Source: Roseiarcus sp963741405 (GTDB taxonomy: Bacteria > Pseudomonadota > Alphaproteobacteria > Rhizobiales > Beijerinckiaceae). From it: 64,000 bases of DNA. Shown here piece by piece: positions 28,061-36,413 of the stretch. Position 1 is the stretch's first letter. Every line of letters starts with the position of its first letter. Location: positions 29,104-93,103 of the forward strand of contig CAVUHX010000046.1 of assembly GCA_963741405.1 (NCBI GenBank), written 5' to 3'. The notes below the pieces were generated by a model. That model saw nothing but the letters and a program-made list of their open reading frames with translations, ran no database searches and was not told the origin of the DNA. The position numbers and the translations under genes were made by a program.

Positions 28061-28906
28061 ATGAAACACGGGCAGGCCAGCCGCACGGCCCTCGGCGCGG
28101 CCGGGCATCGGGCCGCGCATCAGGCGCTGGATGGGGGCGTCATCTTCTCCGACCCGCTGGCGCTGGCGATTCTCGGCGGCGATGCGGAGCAGGCCATCGC
28201 GTCCGCCATGGAGCGGCCGGAGCGGCGAGCAATGCGACTTTTTGTCGCCATGCGCAGCCGGTTTGCCGAGGATGCGGCCGGCCACGCAATCGAAAGCGGC
28301 GTCGGTCAGATTCTCGTTCTCGGCGCCGGACTCGACACCTTCGCTTATCGGGTCGAGCGCCGCGAGGGCCTGCGCGTGTTCGAGCTCGACCATCCCGCCA
28401 CCCAGCGCGACAAGCAGCGCCGTCTCGGGGACGCGCACCTCGCGGAGACTCCGCACGTCGCTTATATCGCGCATGATTTCGAACACGGATGCATGACCGG
28501 TGCGCTCGAGGCCGCCGGCCTCGACCCGGGCCGGCCGACTTTCGTGCTCTGGCTCGGCGTCACGCCCTATCTGACGGAGACCGCGTTCTACGCCACGCTC
28601 GGCGAACTGGCGCGCTTTCCCGGCGGGGCGGAAGTCGTGTTCGACTACGCCAATCCGCCGCATACAGTTGAGGAGGCGCATTTGCGGGAAATTCATCGCG
28701 AGCTGGCGGAACACGTCGCGGCGAGCGGCGAACCCTTCCGCTGCTATCTCGATACGTCCGAACTCCACGAGCGGGCAGGCGCCCTCGGCTATAGCGAGAT
28801 CGAGGATCTCGACCGCGCCGCGCTGGTGGCCCGGTATCTGCCGCATGTTCGGAAGAAGCCGCGCCCGGGGCCCGGCGGCCATGTCGTCCGGATGGCGAGT
28901 CGGTAG
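28061..28906 (+). CDS. class I SAM-dependent methyltransferase (TIGR00027/LCMT-like)
   Basis: A 281-residue methyltransferase of the actinobacterial-type TIGR00027 / leucine carboxyl methyltransferase-like family. Visible: ILVLGAGLDTFAYRVER (motif I with the typical LGAGLD), RVFELDHPATQRDKQRRL (acidic loop followed by DxPxxQ), THVLWLG-like TFVLWLGVTPYLTETAF, and EVVFDYANPP. These are normally O- or N-methyltransferases of small metabolites; the substrate is unknown. It stands alone between the remnant region and luxI. Confidence 0.88.
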   Translation: MKHGQASRTALGAAGHRAAHQALDGGVIFSDPLALAILGGDAEQAIASAMERPERRAMRLFVAMRSRFAEDAAGHAIESGVGQILVLGAGLDTFAYRVERREGLRVFELDHPATQRDKQRRLGDAHLAETPHVAYIAHDFEHGCMTGALEAAGLDPGRPTFVLWLGVTPYLTETAFYATLGELARFPGGAEVVFDYANPPHTVEEAHLREIHRELAEHVAASGEPFRCYLDTSELHERAGALGYSEIEDLDRAALVARYLPHVRKKPRPGPGGHVVRMASR

Positions 28907-29088
28907 ATCCCGGTCCAACGATCATCGAACCGCAGCCTGGTCCTGGCTTCCCAATACGGCCGCCCTTCGGGGTCTATCGGCTGCCGCCAAGGCCGGGCAG
29001 CCGCCCAATTCCGCAAGTACGCGCCGTTCGGCGCGCGCCCATGCCAGCCCAGGCGGGCCGCCATGGGTCCCGGTCGGGTTTGGCACGC

Positions 29089-29748
29089 TTAGGCGAAGGT
29101 GAGTTCCTTGCCGAAGGCGAGTTCCCGGGCGCCCGGCGCCAGAACGGAATCGCCCATGCGCAATTCGTTGCGGAAGGCCTCCAGGCGTTCCGGGTTCGGC
29201 TCGAACAGAGCGGCGTAAGCCATCACGTCGCCGATCCGCTGCGGTCGTCCAATGACCTCGGGCTCGCATCCGACTGCCTTCAGCACCCGGAGGATGCGCG
29301 CATCGAACACCGAGACGACCTGGGTCAGACCGGCAAGGAGCGCCACCTCGCCAATCCCTGCGATCAACTCGCTCAAAACATAGCCGACGCCGTTCTTCAT
29401 TCGCTCCGGCTGTCCCGGCGCCGCGACCGCGCAAATGCGCGAGCTCTCCCAGATGCTCGCGCTCTCCACCACTTCGCCCTCCTCGAGCAACTGAGGAAAA
29501 ACGTCACGCAGCATATTCGGGCCGGTTGTCGGAAGAAGCCGCAGCGAGCCCCAGTAGGCGCCCGAGTCGGGATCGACGGAAACCAGATACAGGGGATCGA
29601 GTTCGTCAAACCGGTCCCGCTCGTACCCGTCCTTCACCTCGACTTCCCAGCCCAGCCGCTTACCAAAGATCTCGGCGCGGTTGCGAAACATGGCGTCCAT
29701 GTCGCAGGGGAAGCGGGACGCATTGGCGCCTTCAATCAGTTTCAACAT
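29089..29748 (-). CDS. luxI: acyl-homoserine-lactone synthase (LuxI family)
   Basis: Makes an N-acyl-homoserine lactone from SAM and an acyl donor. ATG 29748 is preceded by AGAGGAG. Conserved residues are present: the Arg and Phe of MFRNRAEIFGKRLGW, the DELDPLYLV acidic block, GSLRLLPTTGPNML (Arg of the catalytic pocket) and the WESSRICAV strand. Length 219 is normal. It lies downstream of a luxR gene on the same strand with a 413-bp gap. The acyl chain length cannot be read from the sequence. Confidence 0.93.
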   Translation of the reverse strand: MLKLIEGANASRFPCDMDAMFRNRAEIFGKRLGWEVEVKDGYERDRFDELDPLYLVSVDPDSGAYWGSLRLLPTTGPNMLRDVFPQLLEEGEVVESASIWESSRICAVAAPGQPERMKNGVGYVLSELIAGIGEVALLAGLTQVVSVFDARILRVLKAVGCEPEVIGRPQRIGDVMAYAALFEPNPERLEAFRNELRMGDSVLAPGARELAFGKELTFA

Positions 29749-30161
29749 TTCGTGCTCCTCTAAGCAAAAAGGTTCGCCGAATTCGCCGCACGCCGCGGCA
29801 ATCGTCGACCTCGCTTAGGGGTGCGCGCCCCGTTGTCCAATCAGCAAGCTTCTTAGGAAAGGGAAATAACCGTTCACGTTGTGTGAATGCACGTAAACAC
29901 AATGAAGCCCAGACCGTACACATCCGATTACGTTGTTAACTTACCTTCGGGAATTCTTCTCAAGTCGATATGTCAGACTAAAGTCTAATGAGAGCAGTTT
30001 AGCTCGCCCGCAATTCGTCATCCGATGTTGTCGCTCAACCTGGGAGTGCAACCGCGACACGTTCGGACGAAAGATTGTTCGAGCCGAAGCCCAGCGGGTG
30101 TCTAGATATGAACCTTCACTTAGCCGACGCGTGCTCACCCAAACGGCGCACGAACCGCCGG
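29749..30161 (-). promoter_or_regulatory. luxR-luxI intergenic region with two short palindromes
   Basis: A 413-bp AT-richer gap upstream of luxI. It contains TTCAC-GTTGT-GTGAA (29873-29887, perfect 5-bp arms, 125 bp upstream of the luxI start) and AGACT-AA-AGTCT (29975-29986). Either could be an operator for the adjacent LuxR, since lux boxes are palindromes upstream of luxI, but neither matches the classical 18-20 bp lux box closely. No gene is seen in the gap. Confidence 0.4.
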
Positions 30162-30923
30162 CTATTGCAACGCCTTGGCGGGAATCGCTCCGGTCGCAAT
30201 GGCGACGGCGATCGCATGGGCCAGGTTCATGCAGTGCAGTTTGTGACGGGCGACGTCGAGGTGAACCTTCACGCTGCTGAACCCGATATCCAGGACGCCG
30301 GCGATTTCCTCGTCCGTTTTTCCTCTTGCCGCCCAGGTCAGGCACTCTTCCTCGCGCCGCGACAGTCTGATCGGCTCCAGAGGAAGCCTTGAATTCCTGT
30401 TGGCCGCCGAATCGATCAGGAACGCCAGCTTCTGAAGGCTGGCCATGTTCCGAACCTTGTACCGGTTCCACTTGGGCTTTTCGTGATCGCTGCTGAAGGA
30501 AACCAGCGCCTGACCCCCGCCGCGGTTCCGGACCGGCGCTGACAGGCCATTCCGCCCGACGCCATGGTTCGCCGCATCGGCAAAGAACGCCAGAACCGCC
30601 GGATCGTCGCGCGGGAGCGCCTCCCAGTCGAAGGGGAGCAGGGCCTTTCGGCCATGGCCGATCACCGGATCGACACGCACATAGCCGCTCACGAAATAAT
30701 GCGTCTGCCACGCTCTCGAATAGGTGGAGATCGCCGTCGGCAAGCAGGCGTCGCATTCCTCGTCGGATGCAAATCGAACATAGGAAATATGGCTTATGCC
30801 TATCTCAGCCGCGATCGCCTTCAGTGCATCGCCGAGGTCTTGCTCGTCATAACCGAGAATCGCATCGGTCAGCCTTATGGCGGACCTGTCGATATTGACC
30901 CCGTCCGATCCCTGCTGCGACAT
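30162..30923 (-). CDS. luxR: LuxR family autoinducer-binding regulator
   Basis: Quorum-sensing transcription factor. I prefer ATG 30923 (MSQQGSDGVNIDRSAI); an in-frame GTG at 30968 is an alternative. The autoinducer domain has the conserved Trp, Tyr, Asp and Pro in AWQTHYFVSGYVRVDPVI and the RNRGGGQALVSFS strand. The C-terminal HTH is LSRREEECLTWAARGKTDEE through GFSSVKVHLDVARHKL. Length 253 is slightly long. Paired with luxI on the same strand, it is likely its cognate receptor. Confidence 0.93.
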   Translation of the reverse strand: MSQQGSDGVNIDRSAIRLTDAILGYDEQDLGDALKAIAAEIGISHISYVRFASDEECDACLPTAISTYSRAWQTHYFVSGYVRVDPVIGHGRKALLPFDWEALPRDDPAVLAFFADAANHGVGRNGLSAPVRNRGGGQALVSFSSDHEKPKWNRYKVRNMASLQKLAFLIDSAANRNSRLPLEPIRLSRREEECLTWAARGKTDEEIAGVLDIGFSSVKVHLDVARHKLHCMNLAHAIAVAIATGAIPAKALQ

Positions 30924-31439
30924 CACAAATCCCCCGGCGCGTCCGATCTCGATCGAATGTTTCGACACGAGCGCCAGTGGTCGGCCACGGACCTGATCCT
31001 GGTCCGGTCGAAAACGATGCCGTGGTCCTCTCCTGCCTTACGCATAATCTTCAACGCAGCCAGAACGCGTCCAGAACTTCCCCACCGGACGAGGTGTTAC
31101 CAGATTGTTAGGGAGTGCGATAGACCGCCGGTTGACGGCGACAAAAACGATCATGGGTGGCCCGTTTTGTTCTTCAGTCCGAGTCCCTCATTGTGGGCCT
31201 CATGTGTGTTTTTCATGACGCCCAATTCCTCGAGGCTCTCCAGCACTGAGGCACGAGATTTCATTTCATGTTGTGACGGCGATCACAGTGACGATGTTAA
31301 CACATCAAATCTATGTATAAAACTCGCAAAGCTGGGGATTGATCAGTCGCTGGTGTGGCGCGATTCCTGTCCAGGCTTGCAGGTCCGTCCCGCTCTAGCC
31401 GCGTCCTTATGACTCAGGCCTCACGATCGGATTCAGGAA
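30924..31439. other. gap upstream of luxR, with a CRP-type palindrome
   Basis: About 500 bp between luxR and the acyl-CoA dehydrogenase gene, both on the minus strand. No gene is supported. The one recognisable item is the 16-bp palindrome TGTGA-CGGCGA-TCACA at 31272-31287. Confidence 0.5.
31272..31287. promoter_or_regulatory. perfect CRP/FNR-superfamily half-site palindrome
   Basis: TGTGA, six bases, TCACA: an exact match to the classical CRP operator core. It is about 350 bp upstream of the luxR start and about 150 bp past the aidB stop, so its target is unclear. One perfect match to a 10-base pattern in 64 kb can arise by chance. Confidence 0.3.
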
Positions 31440-33126
31440 CTACCGCGCCGCGGCGCGTCTGACGATCGCCTCGACGTCGACGCCGGTCAGCGCCCCGTAA
31501 TTGTGCGTCCCGCGCAACTCGAGCCGCGAGCGGCAGAAGGCGCCCGCGAGGGGAGATCCGGCGCGGATGAGCGCCGCCGCCTCGAGTCCGATCGCCAGCC
31601 GGTCGCAAAGGTCGCGCGCCCGCGCCTCGAAGTCCGACAGATCGCGCAGGTCGTCCTTCAGCGCCGCCACATGCGCATCGAGCGGCGCGCTTTCGCCTTT
31701 CGCCGACGAAACCTCCGCGAAATACATCTGAAGCGTCTGCGGCGAGCGTGAAATCACGCGTGCGATGTCGAGGCACTGGACATTGCCGCTGCCCTCCCAG
31801 ATCGCGTTGACCGGCGCTTCGCGGTAGAGGCGCGGCATCGGCGAATCCTCCATGACTCCGGAGCCGCCGACGCATTCGAGCGCCTCGTAGGCGTGGCCCG
31901 GCGCGCGCTTGCAGATCCAGTACTTGCCGATCGCCGTGCCGAGCCGCGCGAGCGCGTCCTCGTGGGGGTCGTCGCGATGGTCGAGCGCGCGCCCGACGCG
32001 CATGGTCAGCGTCAGCGCCGCTTCCGCCTCGATCGCGAGATCGGCGAGCACCGCCGTCATGATCGGCTGGTCGATCAGGAGCGCGCCAAAGGCCTTTCGC
32101 TGTCGGCAATGGTCGATCGCCTGCGAAACCGCCATGCGCATGCCGGCCGACGAGCCGATCATGCAGTCGAAGCGGGTCATTGCGACCATCTCGATGATGG
32201 TCGCGACACCTCTGCCTTCGCGCCCGACCATCCAGCCGAGCGCGCCGCGCAGTTCCGTCTCGCTCGAAGCGTTCGAGACGTTGCCCATCTTGCGCTTGAG
32301 GCGAACAATCTGCAGCGGGTTCTTGGTCCCGTCCGGCCGCCAGCGCGGCACGAGGAAGCAGGACAGTCCGCCCGGCGCCTGGGCGAGCACGAGGAACGCA
32401 TCGCACATCGGCGCCGAGACGAAGAATTTGTGTCCGACGAGTTCGTAGGCCTGCCCGGGCCCCTCGGCGCCGGCGGGAATGGCGCGGGTCGTGTTGGCGC
32501 GCACGTCCGATCCGCCCTGCTTCTCCGTCATCGCCATGCCGATCGTGACCCCCTGTTTCTGGTCGACCGGGACGTTGCGCGGATCGTAGAACTCTCGCGG
32601 TGATCTTCGGCAGCCACGCAGCGGCGAGATCGGGCTGGGCGTCGAGGGCGGGGACCGAGGCGAACGTCATGGTGATCGGGCAGCCGTGCCCCGCTTCGAC
32701 CTGGGTCTGGATGTAGGAGCGCGCCGCGCGCGCGACATGCGCGCCCTCGCGCGGCTCGGTCCACGGCGACGAATGGATTCCCTCCTCGATCGCCGCTTTC
32801 ATCAGCGCGTGATAGGAGGGGTGAAAACGCACAAGGTCGACCCGCCGCCCAAAGCGGTCGTGGGTGTCGAGTTCCGGCGCATTCCTGTTGGCGAGCGCGC
32901 CGAGCTCGAGATAATCAGCCGATCCTGCGCGCGCCCCGAAGGCCTCGAGTCCGCCCGTCGCCCAACCCGCGCCCTCGCGCTCGACCGCTTCCTTAAGCGG
33001 CGCGTCCGAACCGAACAGATTGTAGTCGGACAATTCGACGGGTTGGTTGAAAACCTCGTGCGTCACGGCTCCGTAGGGGTCGAGCGGCGCAAGGAAATTG
33101 TCTTGTCGGTCGGGCAGGGCGCTCAT
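31440..33126 (-). pseudogene. aidB: AidB-type acyl-CoA dehydrogenase, one frameshift
   Basis: FAD-dependent acyl-CoA dehydrogenase of the AidB branch (in E. coli part of the adaptive response to alkylation). It starts MSALPDRQDNFLAPLDPYGA, with the AidB-like NQPVELSDYNLFGSDAPLKE. The first frame is fine through AAWLPKITAR; then MAMTEKQGGSDVRANTT, AYELVGHKFFVSAPM and LECVGGSGVMEDSPMPRLYR continue in another frame. The span is 1687 bases, 3 x 562 + 1. Removing one base from GAACTC at 32589-32594 restores KITARVYDPRN and leaves a GANTC site. Otherwise no decay. Confidence 0.88.
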
Positions 33127-33405
33127 GGCGGCGATCCTCTTTTATCCGCAGGCTACAATGGGAATGGGTCGGCGGGAAGGCGCTCGACCCGAATCGAGAT
33201 GGTGGCGCAAATCCTTCTTGGTCTCCGCCAATGGCGACGCGAGGCTTGGCCTGCAAGCGGATCGACGGCGATCCGCCCCCTTTTTCCGGACCGTTGATCA
33301 AATCATGGCCGGCTCGCAACGCTTCGCTACACTTTGACGAAATTTCGCCCCGTCCAGGCTTCGGGGAGGATTGCCGGAGGGGTCGCGGCCAAAGGAGGCT
33401 GCGGC

Positions 33406-34974
33406 ATGAAAAGGCTGGTACCGCAAGGCGTTCTTCAATCCCCTGAGGTCCGAGTCTGGCGGCTGACATGGCTATGGCTAGTAATCGGATTCGGCTTGCT
33501 TCCGTTCACGATCGTGCAGACCATGCTTCCGCTCGCGGGATGGCTTGCGCCGATCTTCCTGCTGCGATTCGCCCGCACTGCCCGTCACGCAGCGACGGCG
33601 TTGACACTGATCTGGCTCGCGCAGGTTATCAGCAAGTTTGTTGCAGTTCGCGGCGGCGAGGCCCCTGACTCCTATGCGGCCCTAACCGGTCTGACGCTGT
33701 ATTTCTTGGTCGGGGGACTGATATCCACTGCGCCATACGCAACCGTCCGTCTGCTTGGTTCGCGCCTTGACGACAAGACCCGAACGCTTGTGTTTCCGCT
33801 GACGCTTGTCACGATCAACTGGCTGTTGACATTACGGCCGGAAGCCAATTCCAGCGGGTTCGCAGTATATTCGCAATACGACAGCCTGTCCTTACTGCAG
33901 ATACTCTCAATCACCGGCATGTGGGGCGTCACCTTCCTGATCGGTTGGGGCGCCTCGACCGCCAACGCGGTCCGGGGACGGGGTTTCGGCTGGCCGCCGG
34001 CGCGCGGCGCAGCCATCTCCTTTGTTGCCGTTCTGATGGCCGTCGTCCTATTCGGAAGCGTCCGGTTGAACTTCGCGGCGCCGTCCTCACCGACTGTCGT
34101 CGCTGCTACGGTGACCATGGATCGCGCTCTTTTCGAGCAAGCCTTCCCCCAACGGCTCGACTGGGCGACATTCAACAAATGGACCGACGAAAAGCGTGCC
34201 GCTCTTCGCCCGCAATTCCAGGCAACCGTCGACCAGATGCTGCAGCGCAGTGAATCTGCTCTGCGCGCCGGCGCCAAGGTCGTCGGCTGGCAAGAGGCCT
34301 CGGCGGCCGTCCCGGAAGAGGACAGGCGACAGGTCCTCGACCGAGCGTCCGATCTCGCCAGGCGTTACAACGCCTTCATGCAGATCTGGCTCGCGGTGTT
34401 CACTCGGGCGCCGACGCATCATTACCTCCTCAATCAGTCGATCCTGATCGACAATGAGGGGCGAATACGCGCTACCTACACCAAGACCTATCCAACATTT
34501 CCTGTTGAGGCCTATATTGGAATCGCCGGGCCGGGAAAGCTGCCCATCGTCCAGACGCCCTATGGCCGCATTGCGAGGGCGATTTGCAATGACTTTCATT
34601 TCCCGGCGCTGATCCGCCAGGCGGGACAAGGCGACGCCGACATCATGATGGCGCCCACCAACGACATCATTCCGTGGGAACAGCAAGACGCCGTGGTTGC
34701 GACCTTTCGCGCCATCGAAAACGGCTATTCCGTGGTGAGAGCGACGGGCATCGGCGTGTCCATGATCTCGGACTACCAGGGACGCATGCTGAGCCAGCAG
34801 CACTATGGCGACGGCGGCGGGGTCATGCTGGCGACCATTCCTACGCGCGGCGTCGTTACGATCTACAGCCGGATCGGCGACTCGTTCGCCTATTTGAACG
34901 TTCTCGGACTGATCCTTCTCGCGGGTTGGGCGCTGGTGCGGAAACCATTCGTCGAGGCCAATTTGAGCCTCTGA
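33406..34974 (+). CDS. apolipoprotein N-acyltransferase-like nitrilase family protein
   Basis: A 522-residue membrane protein with a strong ribosome-binding site (AAAGGAGG) before ATG 33406. Several N-terminal membrane segments are followed by a nitrilase domain and one C-terminal membrane segment, the Lnt arrangement. The catalytic triad is recognisable: Glu in VVGWQEASAAVP (near residue 298), Lys in ATYTKTYPTFP (near 360) and Cys in RAICNDFHFPALIRQAG (near 393). Similarity to true Lnt is only moderate, so it may acylate another substrate. Convergent or divergent neighbours give no hint. Confidence 0.78.
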   Translation: MKRLVPQGVLQSPEVRVWRLTWLWLVIGFGLLPFTIVQTMLPLAGWLAPIFLLRFARTARHAATALTLIWLAQVISKFVAVRGGEAPDSYAALTGLTLYFLVGGLISTAPYATVRLLGSRLDDKTRTLVFPLTLVTINWLLTLRPEANSSGFAVYSQYDSLSLLQILSITGMWGVTFLIGWGASTANAVRGRGFGWPPARGAAISFVAVLMAVVLFGSVRLNFAAPSSPTVVAATVTMDRALFEQAFPQRLDWATFNKWTDEKRAALRPQFQATVDQMLQRSESALRAGAKVVGWQEASAAVPEEDRRQVLDRASDLARRYNAFMQIWLAVFTRAPTHHYLLNQSILIDNEGRIRATYTKTYPTFPVEAYIGIAGPGKLPIVQTPYGRIARAICNDFHFPALIRQAGQGDADIMMAPTNDIIPWEQQDAVVATFRAIENGYSVVRATGIGVSMISDYQGRMLSQQHYGDGGGVMLATIPTRGVVTIYSRIGDSFAYLNVLGLILLAGWALVRKPFVEANLSL

Positions 34975-35018
34975 CTCGCACAGTTGCCATAGTTCAATTG
35001 GACCGGTACCGAGCGTCT

Positions 35019-35909
35019 ATGCGCTCCGCCCCATTCGACCCTCGCCTCACCCCCGTCCGTCCCGACCTCGCGGCGGCGCGCCTGCGGGGCCTCGTCGACG
35101 CGCCCCGCTATGCCGAGGGCCACGCGATGCAGGTCGTCGAAGCGAGCGCGCCGATGAGGCGCGCTCCGGCGCCCGACGCGCCGCTCGACACCGAGGCGCT
35201 CTACGGCGAGGCCGTCACGGTTTTTGACGAGAGCGAAGGCTGGGCTTGGGGACAGCTCGATCGCGATCACTACGTCGGCTATCTGCCGTCATCCGCGCTC
35301 GGGACGCCGAGCGAGCCGACCCACCGGATCGCGGCCCTGCGCACTCACGCCTATCCGGGGCCAAGCATCAAACTGCCGCCGCGCATGGCGCTTTCCCTTG
35401 GCGCGAGAGTGGCGATTGCCCGGACCGAGGGCGATTTTGCGGTCAGCGCGGACGGCCTGTGGCTGTGGGTCCGCCACTTGGCGGAGGTCGGCTCGCACGA
35501 GCCGGACTTCGTTGCGGTCGCCGAGCGTTTTTTCGAGGCGCCCTATCTCTGGGGCGGGCGGACGTCGGAGGGGATCGACTGTTCAGGGCTTGCCCAGACC
35601 GCGATGACAGCGGCCGGAATCGCCGCGCCGCGCGACAGCGACCTGATGGAGGCGGCGCTAGGCGAGCCTCTGCCGGTGGACGGACCGATGCTGCTTTTGC
35701 GCGGCGATCTCGTGTTCTGGAAGGGCCATGTCGGAGTCATGCGCGACGCGCGGACCCTGCTTCACGCCAACGGGTTTCACATGAAGGTCGTCAGCGAGCC
35801 GCTGGAAGAGGCGCGCGCCCGTATCGCCGCGAGCGGCGGCGGAGCGGTGACGAACGTGAGGAGGATCGTTTTCCCCCTCGCCCCGCTTTCGGGGAGAGGG
35901 TCGGGGTGA
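35019..35909 (+). CDS. NlpC/P60 family peptidoglycan hydrolase
   Basis: A 296-residue C40 peptidase that probably cleaves within cell-wall peptides. Two bacterial SH3-like segments (EAVTVFDESEGWAWGQLDRD; GARVAIARTEGDFAVSADGL) precede the catalytic domain. The Cys is in EGIDCSGLAQTAM (near residue 187), the His in WKGHVGVMRDAR (near 236) and a third His in LLHANGFHMKVV. The last dozen residues (FPLAPLSGRGSG) are encoded by an inverted GC-rich intergenic repeat that intrudes into the end of the frame. Confidence 0.88.
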   Translation: MRSAPFDPRLTPVRPDLAAARLRGLVDAPRYAEGHAMQVVEASAPMRRAPAPDAPLDTEALYGEAVTVFDESEGWAWGQLDRDHYVGYLPSSALGTPSEPTHRIAALRTHAYPGPSIKLPPRMALSLGARVAIARTEGDFAVSADGLWLWVRHLAEVGSHEPDFVAVAERFFEAPYLWGGRTSEGIDCSGLAQTAMTAAGIAAPRDSDLMEAALGEPLPVDGPMLLLRGDLVFWKGHVGVMRDARTLLHANGFHMKVVSEPLEEARARIAASGGGAVTNVRRIVFPLAPLSGRGSG

Positions 35910-36000
35910 CGGGCGGGGCCCGACCTTCGTCGCGACGCGTCGCCCCTCATCGGGCGCTCCGCGCCACCTTCTCCCCGCGAGCGGGGAGAAGGGACCGCGG
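35868..36000. repeat. GC-rich REP-like inverted repeats
   Basis: Two hairpin-forming units: CCCTCGCCCCGC with GCGGGGAGAGGG-like complement near 35875-35905 (overlapping the end of the NlpC/P60 gene) and CTTCTCCCCGC-GA-GCGGGGAGAAG near 35970-35994. A related CCCTCTCCC/GGGAGAGGG hairpin follows the ABC exporter gene at 38236-38277. These look like a dispersed intergenic repeat family and may also act as transcription barriers. Confidence 0.55.
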
Positions 36001-36006
36001 CGCGTC

Positions 36007-36240
36007 TTACTTCTTCCCGCCGATGCCGAGGCCGGCGAAGCGGCTGTTGAAGCGCGACAGGCGGCCGCCCCGGTCGAGGAGCTGCTGAGAGCCGCCGGTC
36101 CATGCCGGGTGGGTGTTCGGGTCGATGTCGAGGTGCAGGGTCGCGCCATCCTCGCCGTAGGTCGAACGGGTCATGAACTCGGCGCCGTTGGTCATGACGA
36201 CCTTGATCATGTGGTAGTTGGGGTGAATGTCGGACTTCAT
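36007..36240 (-). CDS. rpmE: 50S ribosomal protein L31
   Basis: A 77-residue ribosomal protein beginning MKSDIHPNYHMIKVVMTNGA, with TLHLDIDPNTHPAWTGGSQQ and the basic C-terminus RLSRFNSRFAGLGIGGKK. It contains no Cys, so this is the zinc-free form common in alphaproteobacteria. Start at 36240; an upstream in-frame ATG gives only MTMK. It is divergent from the ABC exporter gene. Confidence 0.93.
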   Translation of the reverse strand: MKSDIHPNYHMIKVVMTNGAEFMTRSTYGEDGATLHLDIDPNTHPAWTGGSQQLLDRGGRLSRFNSRFAGLGIGGKK

Positions 36241-36267
36241 CGTCATAGGCCTCGGGCGCAAACAACG

Positions 36268-36296
36268 AAGAGCCGTCCGGGGGACCGGCGGCTCTT
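36268..36296 (-). promoter_or_regulatory. hairpin in the rpmE leader
   Basis: AAGAGCCG and CGGCTCTT form a perfect 8-bp stem around a 13-base GC-rich loop, 28-56 bases upstream of the rpmE start. There is no U-run on either strand, so it is a poor intrinsic terminator. L31 genes in other bacterial groups carry autoregulatory leaders; whether this hairpin does so is inference. Confidence 0.35.
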
Positions 36297-36413
36297 TGGC
36301 TGGCGGTCCTATACGCCGGCGGGTCAGGCGATGCAATAGGTCGCAGGCCCGGGCCTTGATTTCGGCTCAAAACTGGTCCGTAAAGTCCGTCTGAGTTTGG
36401 AGCCCCGCAACCC

